A stretch of 64,000 nt of DNA from Pseudomonas sp. TH31 (GTDB lineage: Bacteria > Pseudomonadota > Gammaproteobacteria > Pseudomonadales > Pseudomonadaceae). The position numbers and the translations under genes were made by a program. The notes under the pieces were generated by a model that saw only the letters and a list, made by a program, of their open reading frames with translations, did no database searches and was not told the origin of the DNA. Of the stretch, positions 56,620 to 64,000 are shown piece after piece. The stretch's first letter is position 1. Each line of letters begins with the position of its first letter. The DNA lies in the NCBI RefSeq assembly GCF_016650815.1, contig NZ_JAEKEZ010000006.1, forward strand, positions 317,501 to 381,500, in the 5' to 3' direction.

Positions 56620-57612
56620 TTAATAATTTTTCCCGCCAGTTGGTTTCCCGCGTCTTTCTTCAAATGACCGGAGTAATATTTTATCAATGGAGTGATCTGG
56701 TGACTTCTTGACAATCAGACTCGCCCTATCACGGGAGGGCAGTATGTTTTCAACTAGGTTTTTAAAGTTGACTCGATTCCAAGTATCGCACGCCATTGAA
56801 ACAGCTTCATCGTCCGTCAAGTATTTGAACTTGTTGAAGTAAGATTCAGAAGACTGAAAGGCCGTATTCTTAAGCTGGACAAACCGTTCGAGATACCACT
56901 TTTTGATTGACTCTGCTGAGGCATCGATATAAATGGAAAAGTCTACAAAATCCAAAATATTCAAGCCCGGGTTTTTATTCTCCTGCAAAACATTCAATCC
57001 TTCTAAAACAATAATGTCGGACGCCTGGACTTGCTGCATTTCGTTGGGAAGTATGTCGTATCGTACATGAGAATATATCGGGATCTGAACCGCTTGCCCT
57101 TCATGGCGCACCAAGTGCAAAAAATCAAGAAGACTAGATGTATCGTATGACTCCGGAAACCCCTTTCTATGCAGAATATTTTTCTCCTCTAGCGTCGCCA
57201 GAGGGAAGAGAAATGAGTCAGTGGTTACCAATTGCACACTTGGCGAACCAGGCCAGGATGATAAGAGTGCCGACAACACCCTGGCGAAGCTGCTTTTGCC
57301 TACCGCGACACTACCGGATATACCGATAACATAGGGTTGCTTGAGGAACGGTACGCCCATAAATTCGGCGTGTACCCGACTGAAAGACTGAGCGGAAGCA
57401 GAATGCAGATTCAGCAGGCGCGACAGAGGAAGTAATATATTCATTACCTCCTCCGTAGTGATGGGCTGAGTAGCACTATTCAGCGCGCTCATTTCCGAAG
57501 AAGATAGACTCGTCGCCACCTCATCCCGAAAGGAGGACCACTGCTCGCGACTAAACTCCCAATACCCGTGATGGGCTTGGGAAAACGCTAATGCATCCTG
57601 CTGTATCCTCAT
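56620..57612 (-). CDS. coaA: Type I pantothenate kinase (CoaA-like)
   Basis: 330 residues from ATG at 57,612 (AGGAAG six bases upstream; a GTG 24 bases earlier lacks one). It follows E. coli PanK-I closely: Walker A GISGSVAVGKSSFARVLSAL (residues ~98-117), LVTTDSFLFP, KGFPESYD, PIYSHVRYDI, ILEGLNVLQ and the tail ILPSRDRASLI. It phosphorylates pantothenate or an analogue. To my knowledge Pseudomonas uses the unrelated type III kinase (CoaX), so this is foreign and likely specific to the cluster. It is last of the three-gene leftward unit; its stop is 3 bases from the TetR stop. Confidence 0.92.
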   Translation of the reverse strand: MRIQQDALAFSQAHHGYWEFSREQWSSFRDEVATSLSSSEMSALNSATQPITTEEVMNILLPLSRLLNLHSASAQSFSRVHAEFMGVPFLKQPYVIGISGSVAVGKSSFARVLSALLSSWPGSPSVQLVTTDSFLFPLATLEEKNILHRKGFPESYDTSSLLDFLHLVRHEGQAVQIPIYSHVRYDILPNEMQQVQASDIIVLEGLNVLQENKNPGLNILDFVDFSIYIDASAESIKKWYLERFVQLKNTAFQSSESYFNKFKYLTDDEAVSMACDTWNRVNFKNLVENILPSRDRASLIVKKSPDHSIDKILLRSFEERRGKPTGGKNY

Positions 57613-57651
57613 ATTCTTCCTGTATATGGCTAGCACAAAGCAGGAAACATA

Positions 57652-58611
57652 TCAGATCTGATCGTTGTATCCAAATCGATACTTCGCAAACCCCTCAGGA
57701 AAAACACGATGCTCATGAGGATTTATCCAGACGCGATGCAATAACCTGTTCGTCGCTACGTTAGGGCTGCTCACAAACGGCGTACGCGCGTGTAAGGTAG
57801 CGTTGTTGTCGTAAAAGACAATATCGCCAGGCTCCATTTTAAAAGAAACATAATTAGCCGGATCCTCACATAACCGAGTAAAAAGTGCGAGCGCGTCGAG
57901 TTCGGCTTTACTCGGCTTGAGCCGCATTTTTTCAAGTCCAGGCAAAACATAATCGCTCAAATAAAAGCGACAACTCAGCTTATTATCTTTATGATAAAAA
58001 ACCGAATTGCGATAAGCAGGAGGTAATCCGAGATTTTCTTCGCCGCGGTTATCGTATAAAAAACCATGATAGAAAAGTGATAAAAATTCTTTATGTTCTG
58101 CTAGGATCAAATTGTGGATATTACCAGCACTGACCACCAACGAGTCACCGCCTTCTTGCGAGTTATGAATACACAACAGGCCCGTAATGTCTGATGAATC
58201 ACTGTGAAAACTCAAACCCTGATCTGTGTTATAAGCTCGCACGTTCAAATCAGCCAAAGTACCAGACATCTTATTTGATACACTAACAACTTTATCACCC
58301 TTGTGATTTTGTGAAACCAACGTACCAATTCGACTGGAGAGTGCAAGATAAAAACGCAGCAATTGTTCTTCGCTATAGTCTTGAGTCGACAAACCTTTCA
58401 ACACCGCAAAACCCTGCCCGCTCTCGCAAATATCGGTGATACAGACTGCAAGATCCCTAATTGCGTCGTGGCTCTCGAATGATGTATCCGATGTTTCCAG
58501 CAGTGCATGCCATTCACCTACAAAAAAATCGCTCAATTTGAGAAGTGATTCTTTTGAATCATAGGTTTTTGACGTCCAGCAGTGGCGACCTTCCATTTTA
58601 TTCAGCAACAT
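57652..58611 (-). CDS. TauD/clavaminate-synthase-like iron/2-oxoglutarate oxygenase
   Basis: 319 residues, AGGGAG eight bases before the ATG. The iron triad is H136-x-D138 (LSFHSDSSD) and H274 (ATLHARTPF), with an arginine for 2-oxoglutarate at R289 or R293 (TNRLLHRVWI). The domain resembles amino acid hydroxylases of the clavaminate synthase-like group. It would hydroxylate or desaturate an amino acid or the pantothenate-like amide. It lies between the kinase and a second, unrelated oxygenase in one leftward unit, with gaps of 39 and 81 bases. Confidence 0.86.
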   Translation of the reverse strand: MLLNKMEGRHCWTSKTYDSKESLLKLSDFFVGEWHALLETSDTSFESHDAIRDLAVCITDICESGQGFAVLKGLSTQDYSEEQLLRFYLALSSRIGTLVSQNHKGDKVVSVSNKMSGTLADLNVRAYNTDQGLSFHSDSSDITGLLCIHNSQEGGDSLVVSAGNIHNLILAEHKEFLSLFYHGFLYDNRGEENLGLPPAYRNSVFYHKDNKLSCRFYLSDYVLPGLEKMRLKPSKAELDALALFTRLCEDPANYVSFKMEPGDIVFYDNNATLHARTPFVSSPNVATNRLLHRVWINPHEHRVFPEGFAKYRFGYNDQI

Positions 58612-58692
58612 ACTTGAATCTCCCTAAGCTCTCCCATCTTGAGGTGGGCATCCTTACAGACCGCTTCTACTCTGATGTATTAGCCACTCAAA

Positions 58693-59595
58693 TCAAAAAT
58701 TTAGTACAACTGAAGGAACTTGAATTCGCATGGGTAACATCTCATGCGAATCAAGTGAGTCAAAAGGATTAGTGTTATGCAGTAGCGCTGTAGGACGACG
58801 GGTGAAAAATATCAACATATCACGAGTTGCCTCTTGGCTTTTATCTAAAGCGTAGACCGGCGACAGACTATGTTTTTTTTCGCTATCCATAATTAACAAA
58901 GTGTCGAGAAAGTGCCTGTGCTGAACTTTTCCCAGCAGATAGTACTCGCGAGCATTATCCCAACTGACACCGTTGTCCTCCCGCGCATCATGGATAAAGG
59001 TAACAGCACTGTCAGACGACATATTCTTCGTTCCCAACAAGGTAGTCATCGTATGTTCCACGCCATCACTATGCACCCCCTCAAGTGCCGGCTCACCTAG
59101 TAAATTCGGCGTGGTGAGTGTCCTGAGGTTAAACACGGTGCAGACATTACGATGCCGATCCGGAAGCAGATTTTTCCGGGGATGGATATAAACTTTATTA
59201 ATAATCATAGATTTGATACAAAGCAACGCCTGAAACGCCGTATTCAATTGTAGGTCATCATTTATTTCATCGAAGGACCTTAGTTTATTTGAATCGAAGC
59301 GGACAAAATCCTCATCGTGCGAAAGTACGAAAGGCTGATACTCTAGCCTGGAGATACTGGAGCGATGATAGTCAAACAAAAACCGACCATTTCGCGATTT
59401 CCTGAAAGGCAGCGTGGGATCAGATTGCAGATTCTCACTAACGCGCTGCAACGACGCGATATCGGAGTCGCTTGCGCCAAGACAACGAAGATAACCCTGC
59501 AACTTATGACCTTCAATAAAAATAAATCGATCACGTATATATCGAGTTCTCAACTGCGCGAGCTCAATACAGATCCAAGTCGGCAAATTATTCAT
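58693..59595 (-). CDS. 2OG-Fe dioxygenase family protein (isoleucine-dioxygenase-like fold)
   Basis: 300 residues. EPALEGVHSDGVEHTMTTLL carries H175-x-D177; H242 (SEKKHSLSPV) is the likely third ligand and R258 the 2-oxoglutarate arginine. This matches the 2OG-Fe_Oxy_2 type, which hydroxylates free aliphatic amino acids such as isoleucine or leucine. The first gene of the leftward unit, it faces panD across a 302-base gap. An amino acid hydroxylase here could supply the building block for the PanC- or GlyRS-like enzyme; that is inference. Confidence 0.78.
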   Translation of the reverse strand: MNNLPTWICIELAQLRTRYIRDRFIFIEGHKLQGYLRCLGASDSDIASLQRVSENLQSDPTLPFRKSRNGRFLFDYHRSSISRLEYQPFVLSHDEDFVRFDSNKLRSFDEINDDLQLNTAFQALLCIKSMIINKVYIHPRKNLLPDRHRNVCTVFNLRTLTTPNLLGEPALEGVHSDGVEHTMTTLLGTKNMSSDSAVTFIHDAREDNGVSWDNAREYYLLGKVQHRHFLDTLLIMDSEKKHSLSPVYALDKSQEATRDMLIFFTRRPTALLHNTNPFDSLDSHEMLPMRIQVPSVVLNF

Positions 59596-59897
59596 GATCG
59601 CTCATCCCGAATATAAGTTTTTTTCATTCGCCAAACATGAAATGCCTTGGCGGAACATGACTGGCCAGATGTAAGCACGCTCCTAAGCATCCGTCACCTG
59701 TACCTTGAGGCAGGTTGTCATTGCCGGTACGTTTATGACATAAATTTTCCAATGTCTCGGCACAAAGAAGGCGTCTAAGAAGACGACAAACGAGTTTTTA
59801 TCATCGTTTTCTACTCTTCTTATGATGGCCTCCGTCGAGATGAAGGCTCTCACAAGGTAACTTGTGCACCTATGAATATATACTGGGATATCTATAA
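59596..59897. promoter_or_regulatory. Divergent control region of the pantothenate-type cluster
   Basis: 302 bases with no gene. ACAAGGTAACTTGT at 59,851-59,864 is a palindrome (5-bp arms) about 35 bases before panD and could be an operator. Another short pair, GCGTCT..AGACG, lies at about 59,771-59,785. I cannot assign -35/-10 boxes reliably. Confidence 0.45.
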
Positions 59898-60269
59898 ATG
59901 CGCACTGTTCTGCACGCCAAGCTTCATAACGCCATTGTGACCGAGGCGAACCTTGCTTACGTTGGATCCATTACCATCGACCAAAATATTCTGGACAAAG
60001 TTGATATTTGGGCCGGCGAAAGAGTCATGGTCGTTTCAAACACGTCTGGGGCGAGACTGGAAACCTACGTCATTTCAGGGGAACGAGGTAAAAAAGACAT
60101 TTGCGTGAACGGTGCGGCAGCACACCTTATTGGTAAGGATGAGCAAGTCATCATTATGGCCTTCCGGACCAGCGACAAACCTGTTGAAGCAATGGTCGCG
60201 ATATTGGATAAAACCAATACTGTTATCCAGATGCTTCATGAAAAACCCAACATGGTAGCTCCTGTCTAA
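59898..60269 (+). CDS. panD: Aspartate 1-decarboxylase (PanD)
   Basis: 123 residues. All functional marks are present: KLH at 8-10, YVGS with the G23-S24 self-cleavage site that yields the pyruvoyl group, ARLETYVI with the substrate arginine and tyrosine, and VNGAAAH. It makes beta-alanine from aspartate. Pseudomonas normally has panD with panBC elsewhere, so this is an additional, divergent copy. First gene of the rightward unit, ahead of an HAD hydrolase and a PanC homologue; it probably feeds beta-alanine to that ligase. Only a weak GGGA ribosome site is visible. Confidence 0.92.
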   Translation: MRTVLHAKLHNAIVTEANLAYVGSITIDQNILDKVDIWAGERVMVVSNTSGARLETYVISGERGKKDICVNGAAAHLIGKDEQVIIMAFRTSDKPVEAMVAILDKTNTVIQMLHEKPNMVAPV

Positions 60270-60305
60270 CACCGCAACGATCCTGCTGACTATGGAATTA
60301 AAGCC

Positions 60306-61025
60306 ATGACGCTTTCTAATTATCACGCTATCAGCTTTGACTGCTTCGGAACGTTGGTCGACTGGGAGTCCGGTATTATCAATGCCTTGCGAAATGCCAG
60401 TGATGATAAACTTGAGCTGGTTTCCGATGCACAACTAATAGCTTGCTTCCTCAAACAGGAATCTACGATTCTTGCCGACGCACCGGGCATACCATATCCG
60501 GTGGCACTGGGTAAAACGTACGCGAGCATCCTAGCCGAACTCGAAAAACCTTGCGACACGATTCAAGCGATGCGTTTTGGAAGCTCTGTCGGTGAATGGC
60601 CAATATTCAACGATACGATCAAGGCGTTGGCATATCTTCAGCGCCATCATAAATTGATAATTTTATCCAATATCGATGACGCCTCAATCGAAGCGACCAA
60701 AACCCGACTGCTTTGTAACTTCTACCGCACCTATACGGCGCAGGCAATCGGTTCATTCAAGCCTGCCCTTAACAACTTTGATTACTTAGTTCGTCACCTC
60801 GAAGAGCTCGGTATTAAAAAACAAGAATTATTGCACGTGAGCGTCAGCAGGTTTCACGACATCGAACCCGCCGCCGTGACCGGTATTGACACAGTATGGA
60901 TTAACCGCGCTAACACCTTGAACGGGACATTGTCCATTCAAGCCGAGTTCTCCCCGAGTATTGAGCCAACCTATAAATTTAGGTCACTTGCAGAAATGGT
61001 CAACGAGCACAAAGCGGGATACTAA
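60306..61025 (+). CDS. HAD hydrolase, haloacid-dehalogenase type
   Basis: 239 residues. Motif I SFDCFGTLVDWESGI carries the nucleophile Asp; motif II is IILSNIDD; the lysine motif is AIGSFKPALNN; motif IV is reduced to SRFHDIEPAAVTGIDTVWIN. It resembles L-2-haloacid dehalogenase-like HAD enzymes, which open C-X bonds or hydrolyse phosphates. In this setting a phosphatase for a phosphorylated intermediate is as likely as a dehalogenase. It is 36 bases after panD and 33 before the panC-like start. Confidence 0.82.
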   Translation: MTLSNYHAISFDCFGTLVDWESGIINALRNASDDKLELVSDAQLIACFLKQESTILADAPGIPYPVALGKTYASILAELEKPCDTIQAMRFGSSVGEWPIFNDTIKALAYLQRHHKLIILSNIDDASIEATKTRLLCNFYRTYTAQAIGSFKPALNNFDYLVRHLEELGIKKQELLHVSVSRFHDIEPAAVTGIDTVWINRANTLNGTLSIQAEFSPSIEPTYKFRSLAEMVNEHKAGY

Positions 61026-61058
61026 TACCCGCCCCTTTTATTTATATGAGAAATGATA

Positions 61059-61907
61059 ATGGACGTCATCCAAACCATTAATGAATTGAGAACCCGCCTG
61101 AAGCGGGAGCGTAATAGCGGAAACAGTATAAGCTTTATTTCAACAATGGGAGCCTTGCACGCAGGCCATATCAGTCTGGTGTTGCATGGAAAAGGTATCA
61201 GTGATATTACCGTCGCCGGGATTTTCCTTAACCCTTCTCACTTTGTCGAAGGAGAAGACTATGACAAGTATCCACGGACGCTCGAGATCGATTGCTCTAA
61301 GCTAGAAGCCTCCGGTTGCGATATTGTGTTCGCGCCTTCCGTCAAGGAAATATACCCACTTGGACTGAGCTACCAGGCAACTGTCGAAGTTCCATTTCTG
61401 AGTGAGAGATTCTGCGGCAAAACACGGCCGCATTTTTTCAATGCAATCGCGACAGTTGTCACTAAGCTTCTAAATATAGTTCAACCAGATTTCGCCTTGT
61501 TTGGCGAGAAAGACTTTCAACAGCTGGCAGTTTGCCGCCGCCTGGTGGAGACATTAAATATTCCAACTCAAGTCGTTGGAGTTCCGACCGTCAGGGATGA
61601 TAACGGTTTAGCCTTGAGCTCACGAAATGGGTATTTGAATGAGGCCGAAATAGAGCAAGCTTCTCATCTTTACCAAGTTTTACTCAATGCCAAACGGAAA
61701 ATCCTAGAACACTCATCAAACTACTCCGAAATCGAGAGCGAAGCCATAGAGGCCTTGACCCGATTTGGTTTCACCCCCGACTATTTCAGTTTCGCCGATG
61801 CACTGACGCTTGAGCCGGCATCTGATGATACAACTAATGTAGTCATCCTCTGCGCGGTTTATCTCGACTCCGTGCGCTTGATTGATAATATCTCCTTCTC
61901 AAAATAA
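61059..61907 (+). CDS. panC: Pantothenate synthetase homologue (PanC-like amide ligase)
   Basis: 282 residues from the ATG at 61,059 (an ATG six bases upstream is less family-like). ATP motifs are intact: STMGALHAGH (residues 28-37), GEKDFQQLA (149-157) and LALSSRNGYL (184-193). But the pantoate-site glutamine of FVNPxQF is histidine (FLNPSHF, H61), and the usual RPGHFRG reads RPHFFNA (123-129). Canonical PanC joins pantoate to beta-alanine. These changes suggest a different acyl partner, with the beta-alanine supplied by the adjacent PanD. Chemistry should be adenylation then amide formation. Confidence 0.85.
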   Translation: MDVIQTINELRTRLKRERNSGNSISFISTMGALHAGHISLVLHGKGISDITVAGIFLNPSHFVEGEDYDKYPRTLEIDCSKLEASGCDIVFAPSVKEIYPLGLSYQATVEVPFLSERFCGKTRPHFFNAIATVVTKLLNIVQPDFALFGEKDFQQLAVCRRLVETLNIPTQVVGVPTVRDDNGLALSSRNGYLNEAEIEQASHLYQVLLNAKRKILEHSSNYSEIESEAIEALTRFGFTPDYFSFADALTLEPASDDTTNVVILCAVYLDSVRLIDNISFSK

Positions 61908-61944
61908 AAAATCGGTACACCTGCGTTTATTTGATCCTTCACCC

Positions 61945-61970
61945 AAGATCAGGTCTTTTGGCCTGAACTT
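61945..61970 (+). promoter_or_regulatory. Hairpin between PanC-like and GlyRS-like genes
   Basis: AAGATCAGG and CCTGAACTT pair with one mismatch around an 8-base loop. No T-run. It lies in the 103-base gap and may set relative expression of the downstream ligase. Confidence 0.4.
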
Positions 61971-62010
61971 TAACTAGTTGAATACATACCAAACTCAGTA
62001 AGGCTTACCT

Positions 62011-63267
62011 ATGAACAGGCTCCTTCTAGCAGACGTTCTTGCAATTTGCGAACGTATCGGTATCTTCAGGTCTTCGTGTTCGATATACGGAGGTATGCCT
62101 GGCCTCTTCGACTATGGCCCCTTAGGTGCTGAAATAAAAATCCACCTAAGAAAGGCATGGTGGCAAGCAGTTGTCTACGGCAGGAATGATGTTCATGGTA
62201 TCGAGTCAGCGCTTCTAACCTCGCCCTTATTGCATGAACACTCCGGCTTTCTTGGGGCCAACTATGAAGAGTTTGGCGTATTCGAGACCCTAATCAGAGA
62301 TAAGAACAACAACTTAACTGCTTGTCACTTACGGGTAACAACTGCCCAGCATAGCTACGCCAACTTTGATAATATTGTGGGATGGAACAACCCCTCTCTT
62401 CCATTTGGTATTGCACAGATAGGCAAAGCCTTTCGTAACGAACAACAAGTGACCGACTTTCCCGTGCGCATGAGGGAGTTCGAGCAGATGGAACTTCAGT
62501 ATTTTGTTCCCGCCGAAAACTCCCGAGAGTGGCACGACTTCTGGCTAAAGCAAAGACTGAATTGGTGGGAGCAGCAGGGAATCAGCTTACAGAATCTGCT
62601 CGTGGATGATGTAGTTGGTAGCGAATTGGCACATTACTCTAGTAAAACCTATGACATTCATTATAAACAACCTAATGGGGATATCTTTGAAATAGAAGGT
62701 ATTGCCGATCGTGGCGACTATGATTGCGGCTCTCACAGCGGATCTCAAGACAAACTTAACATTCGTTCTTCGGTCCTGCCAAACAGCGTATCCACTGCAC
62801 TCATGGCCATAACACAACCAGACACTGGAGCATTAGTTGCACCTTCTGCCATTGAGCCTGCTGCAGGCGTGGATCGGGGATTGATGGCAGTTCTCTTCGA
62901 ATCGTTTACCCGCGTTCATTCACCCGATGGCACAAGCCGAATCGTACTGCGGATCAAGCCACATTTGGCACCTATCAAAGCATGCTTATATATTTCAAAC
63001 TCGGATGCGCACCTATCTATAGAAATGGCGAATGTAATAAAACACAGATTACAACGTCTCGCAGCAGGGAAGATTGTTATAACGATTGGCGACGACAAGC
63101 AAGAAACGACAATACATCATGACGAAGTCGGCACTCCGTTTTTCCTCACCCTCGAAGATAACATGCTGAGCGAGAACATAATTATCGTTAGAGAAAGAGA
63201 TACGGGAATCACAGAGCAAATGTCCTTAGTGCAGTTTTATACTCTTTTTGAGTCAACCTATTTCTAA
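62011..63267 (+). CDS. Glycyl-tRNA synthetase homologue (alpha2 type), atypical
   Basis: 418 residues, shorter than the ~500 of Thermus-type GlyRS. The class II core is clear: IYGGMPGLFDYGPLGAEIK, motif 2 GKAFRNEQQ..MREFEQMELQ (139-163), IEGIADRGDYD and motif 3 AIEPAAGVDRG (280-290), with an anticodon-binding-like C-terminus (LAPIKACLYI to DEVGTPFFLTL). The loss is between residues ~78 and 106. The glycine-pocket motif LRPETAQ is LRVTTAQ (T110), and EPSAG is EPAAG (A284). Pseudomonas uses the unrelated GlyQS, so this is either a biosynthetic ligase with new specificity or a resistance copy. Confidence 0.85.
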   Translation: MNRLLLADVLAICERIGIFRSSCSIYGGMPGLFDYGPLGAEIKIHLRKAWWQAVVYGRNDVHGIESALLTSPLLHEHSGFLGANYEEFGVFETLIRDKNNNLTACHLRVTTAQHSYANFDNIVGWNNPSLPFGIAQIGKAFRNEQQVTDFPVRMREFEQMELQYFVPAENSREWHDFWLKQRLNWWEQQGISLQNLLVDDVVGSELAHYSSKTYDIHYKQPNGDIFEIEGIADRGDYDCGSHSGSQDKLNIRSSVLPNSVSTALMAITQPDTGALVAPSAIEPAAGVDRGLMAVLFESFTRVHSPDGTSRIVLRIKPHLAPIKACLYISNSDAHLSIEMANVIKHRLQRLAAGKIVITIGDDKQETTIHHDEVGTPFFLTLEDNMLSENIIIVRERDTGITEQMSLVQFYTLFESTYF

Positions 63268-63290
63268 CTTCGGCAATAGCGCTTCATTCA

Positions 63291-63316
63291 GTTAACGCTG
63301 CGCCCACAGCGTTAAC
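63291..63316 (+). promoter_or_regulatory. Perfect 10-bp inverted repeat after the GlyRS-like gene
   Basis: GTTAACGCTG and CAGCGTTAAC enclose six bases. It lies 24 bases after the stop and 32 before the next gene, with only TTTA following. Possible attenuator or operator. Confidence 0.55.
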
Positions 63317-63348
63317 TTTAGCCAGCTGCCAAGGCGAAAATTATAATA

Positions 63349-63825
63349 ATGAAAGAAACCAAAATTAGACGCCATCATGACACAGCACACGAGGAAGCAT
63401 TAGCTCGCGTCAGAATCCAGCTGTGCCTGAGCAATGTAAAAAGCCAAAAACTTATAATTTTTTATTTATCCATTCTCGCAATGCTTTTTGTTACGAATGA
63501 TATTTCTCAACCGTCGACAACATCCAGCAACCATCCCATATACTTGGCATTATCCGTTGTATTTGTTTGTGCCTCGACCGCCCTTTTACGTCGAGAGCGC
63601 CGCGCCGAAGAGAAGGCCTGCCGTGACTTGTCTCTTTATCTCTCTACACTACCTGGACCAACAACACTGCTATCTTATAAGTATATCCAGCATCTCAGGG
63701 TTCATATACTTAATATTGAATGCCATGATCGAGATAAATACACTTTGCATTATATCGTTCAACTATCTGCTGAGGCTGGCCTGGAGATTATCGAATCAAG
63801 AAAGCATGGACCTCACTACCACTAA
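63349..63825 (+). CDS. Small membrane protein, unknown
   Basis: 158 residues. Two hydrophobic segments (about 34-49, LIIFYLSILAMLFVT; and 64-79, YLALSVVFVCASTALL) form a hairpin; the rest is polar, with a charged linker (RRERRAEEKA) and a C-terminal domain of about 65 residues ending HGPHYH. I do not recognise a family. Its place in the cluster and compact size would fit a membrane anchor or an accessory of an export step. Confidence 0.6.
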   Translation: MKETKIRRHHDTAHEEALARVRIQLCLSNVKSQKLIIFYLSILAMLFVTNDISQPSTTSSNHPIYLALSVVFVCASTALLRRERRAEEKACRDLSLYLSTLPGPTTLLSYKYIQHLRVHILNIECHDRDKYTLHYIVQLSAEAGLEIIESRKHGPHYH

Positions 63826-63961
63826 ACAGAACCAGCGTTATGACCCCCCTGCCTCTGGCGCTTAGCTAATCCTCAGCCCCTTCACAGGGACAATATTCAG
63901 CCCTATATAAAAAACTACGACTACATACTCTAATCAGTCACTCACATCAGGTTACCCCTAT

Positions 63962-64000
63962 ATGGATATAGATAACAAACCATACGACAACAACTCAACC
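63962..64000 (+). CDS. Start of a further cluster gene, cut by window end
   Basis: ATG at 63,962 opens MDIDNKPYDNNST and is still open at the last base. The 136-base gap before it is AT-rich and carries no gene. It shows that the rightward unit probably continues outside the window. No family can be assigned. Confidence 0.4.
   Translation, partial: MDIDNKPYDNNST

Noticed and set aside
59877..59884. TATACT as -10 box of panD
   Set aside because: It is only about 14 bases from the ATG and has no -35 at 16-18 bases.

Overview
The window is a Pseudomonas chromosome segment of the P. fluorescens type. The evidence is high-GC coding, three families of Pseudomonas-style REP palindromes in nearly every intergenic gap, and a gene order that follows, from memory, the P. 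aeruginosa stretch folA-thyA-lgt-ptsP-rppH-ilvA-rpiA-serA-hacB-spuHGFEDCBA-spuI. No rRNA, tRNA, transposase or CRISPR was recognised.

Layout. 1-4.2 kb: end of a cystine transporter, a 94-bp tandem REP array, folA, and a DUF2868/GTPase pair. 4.2-10 kb: an operon for uptake (SBP, fused permease, ATPase) and oxidative breakdown (FAD oxidase, PhnZ-like HD oxygenase) of a 2-aminoethylphosphonate-like compound. 10-13 kb: a small accessory island between direct repeats. It carries a divergent PheS-like orphan ligase, an unlisted 33-codon peptide gene, a hairpin, and an M29-aminopeptidase-like gene split by an in-frame TAA. 13-16.7 kb: a LysR regulator, a CadA/ZntA-type metal ATPase and its CadR. 16.8-38 kb: housekeeping genes (thyA, lgt, ptsP, rppH, ilvA, rpiA, serA) among small conserved genes. 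38-45 kb: an HacB-like acylase, regulators and HD/peroxidase-like proteins. 45-56.6 kb: the spu polyamine uptake and catabolism locus, with spuA truncated.

From about 56,617 to the end, base composition drops and an unusual divergent cluster begins. Leftward it encodes two different iron/2-oxoglutarate oxygenases and a type I pantothenate kinase. Rightward it encodes aspartate decarboxylase (PanD), an HAD hydrolase, a PanC-like amide ligase with altered pantoate-site residues, a eukaryote/Thermus-type glycyl-tRNA synthetase homologue with changed glycine-pocket residues, a small membrane protein and a further gene cut by the window edge. I read it as a biosynthetic cluster that builds and phosphorylates a pantothenate-like amide and uses or resists an aminoacyl-adenylate enzyme. 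The product is unknown. This cluster and the PheS-like/peptide island at 10-13 kb are the two best candidates for undescribed systems.

Six otherwise intact genes (DUF2868, serA, DUF2059, acylase, AraC, DUF417) are each broken by one base in or beside a short homopolymer, and correcting one base gives the full-length family protein every time. This looks like sequencing or assembly error more than decay, so the broken genes should be read as probably functional.
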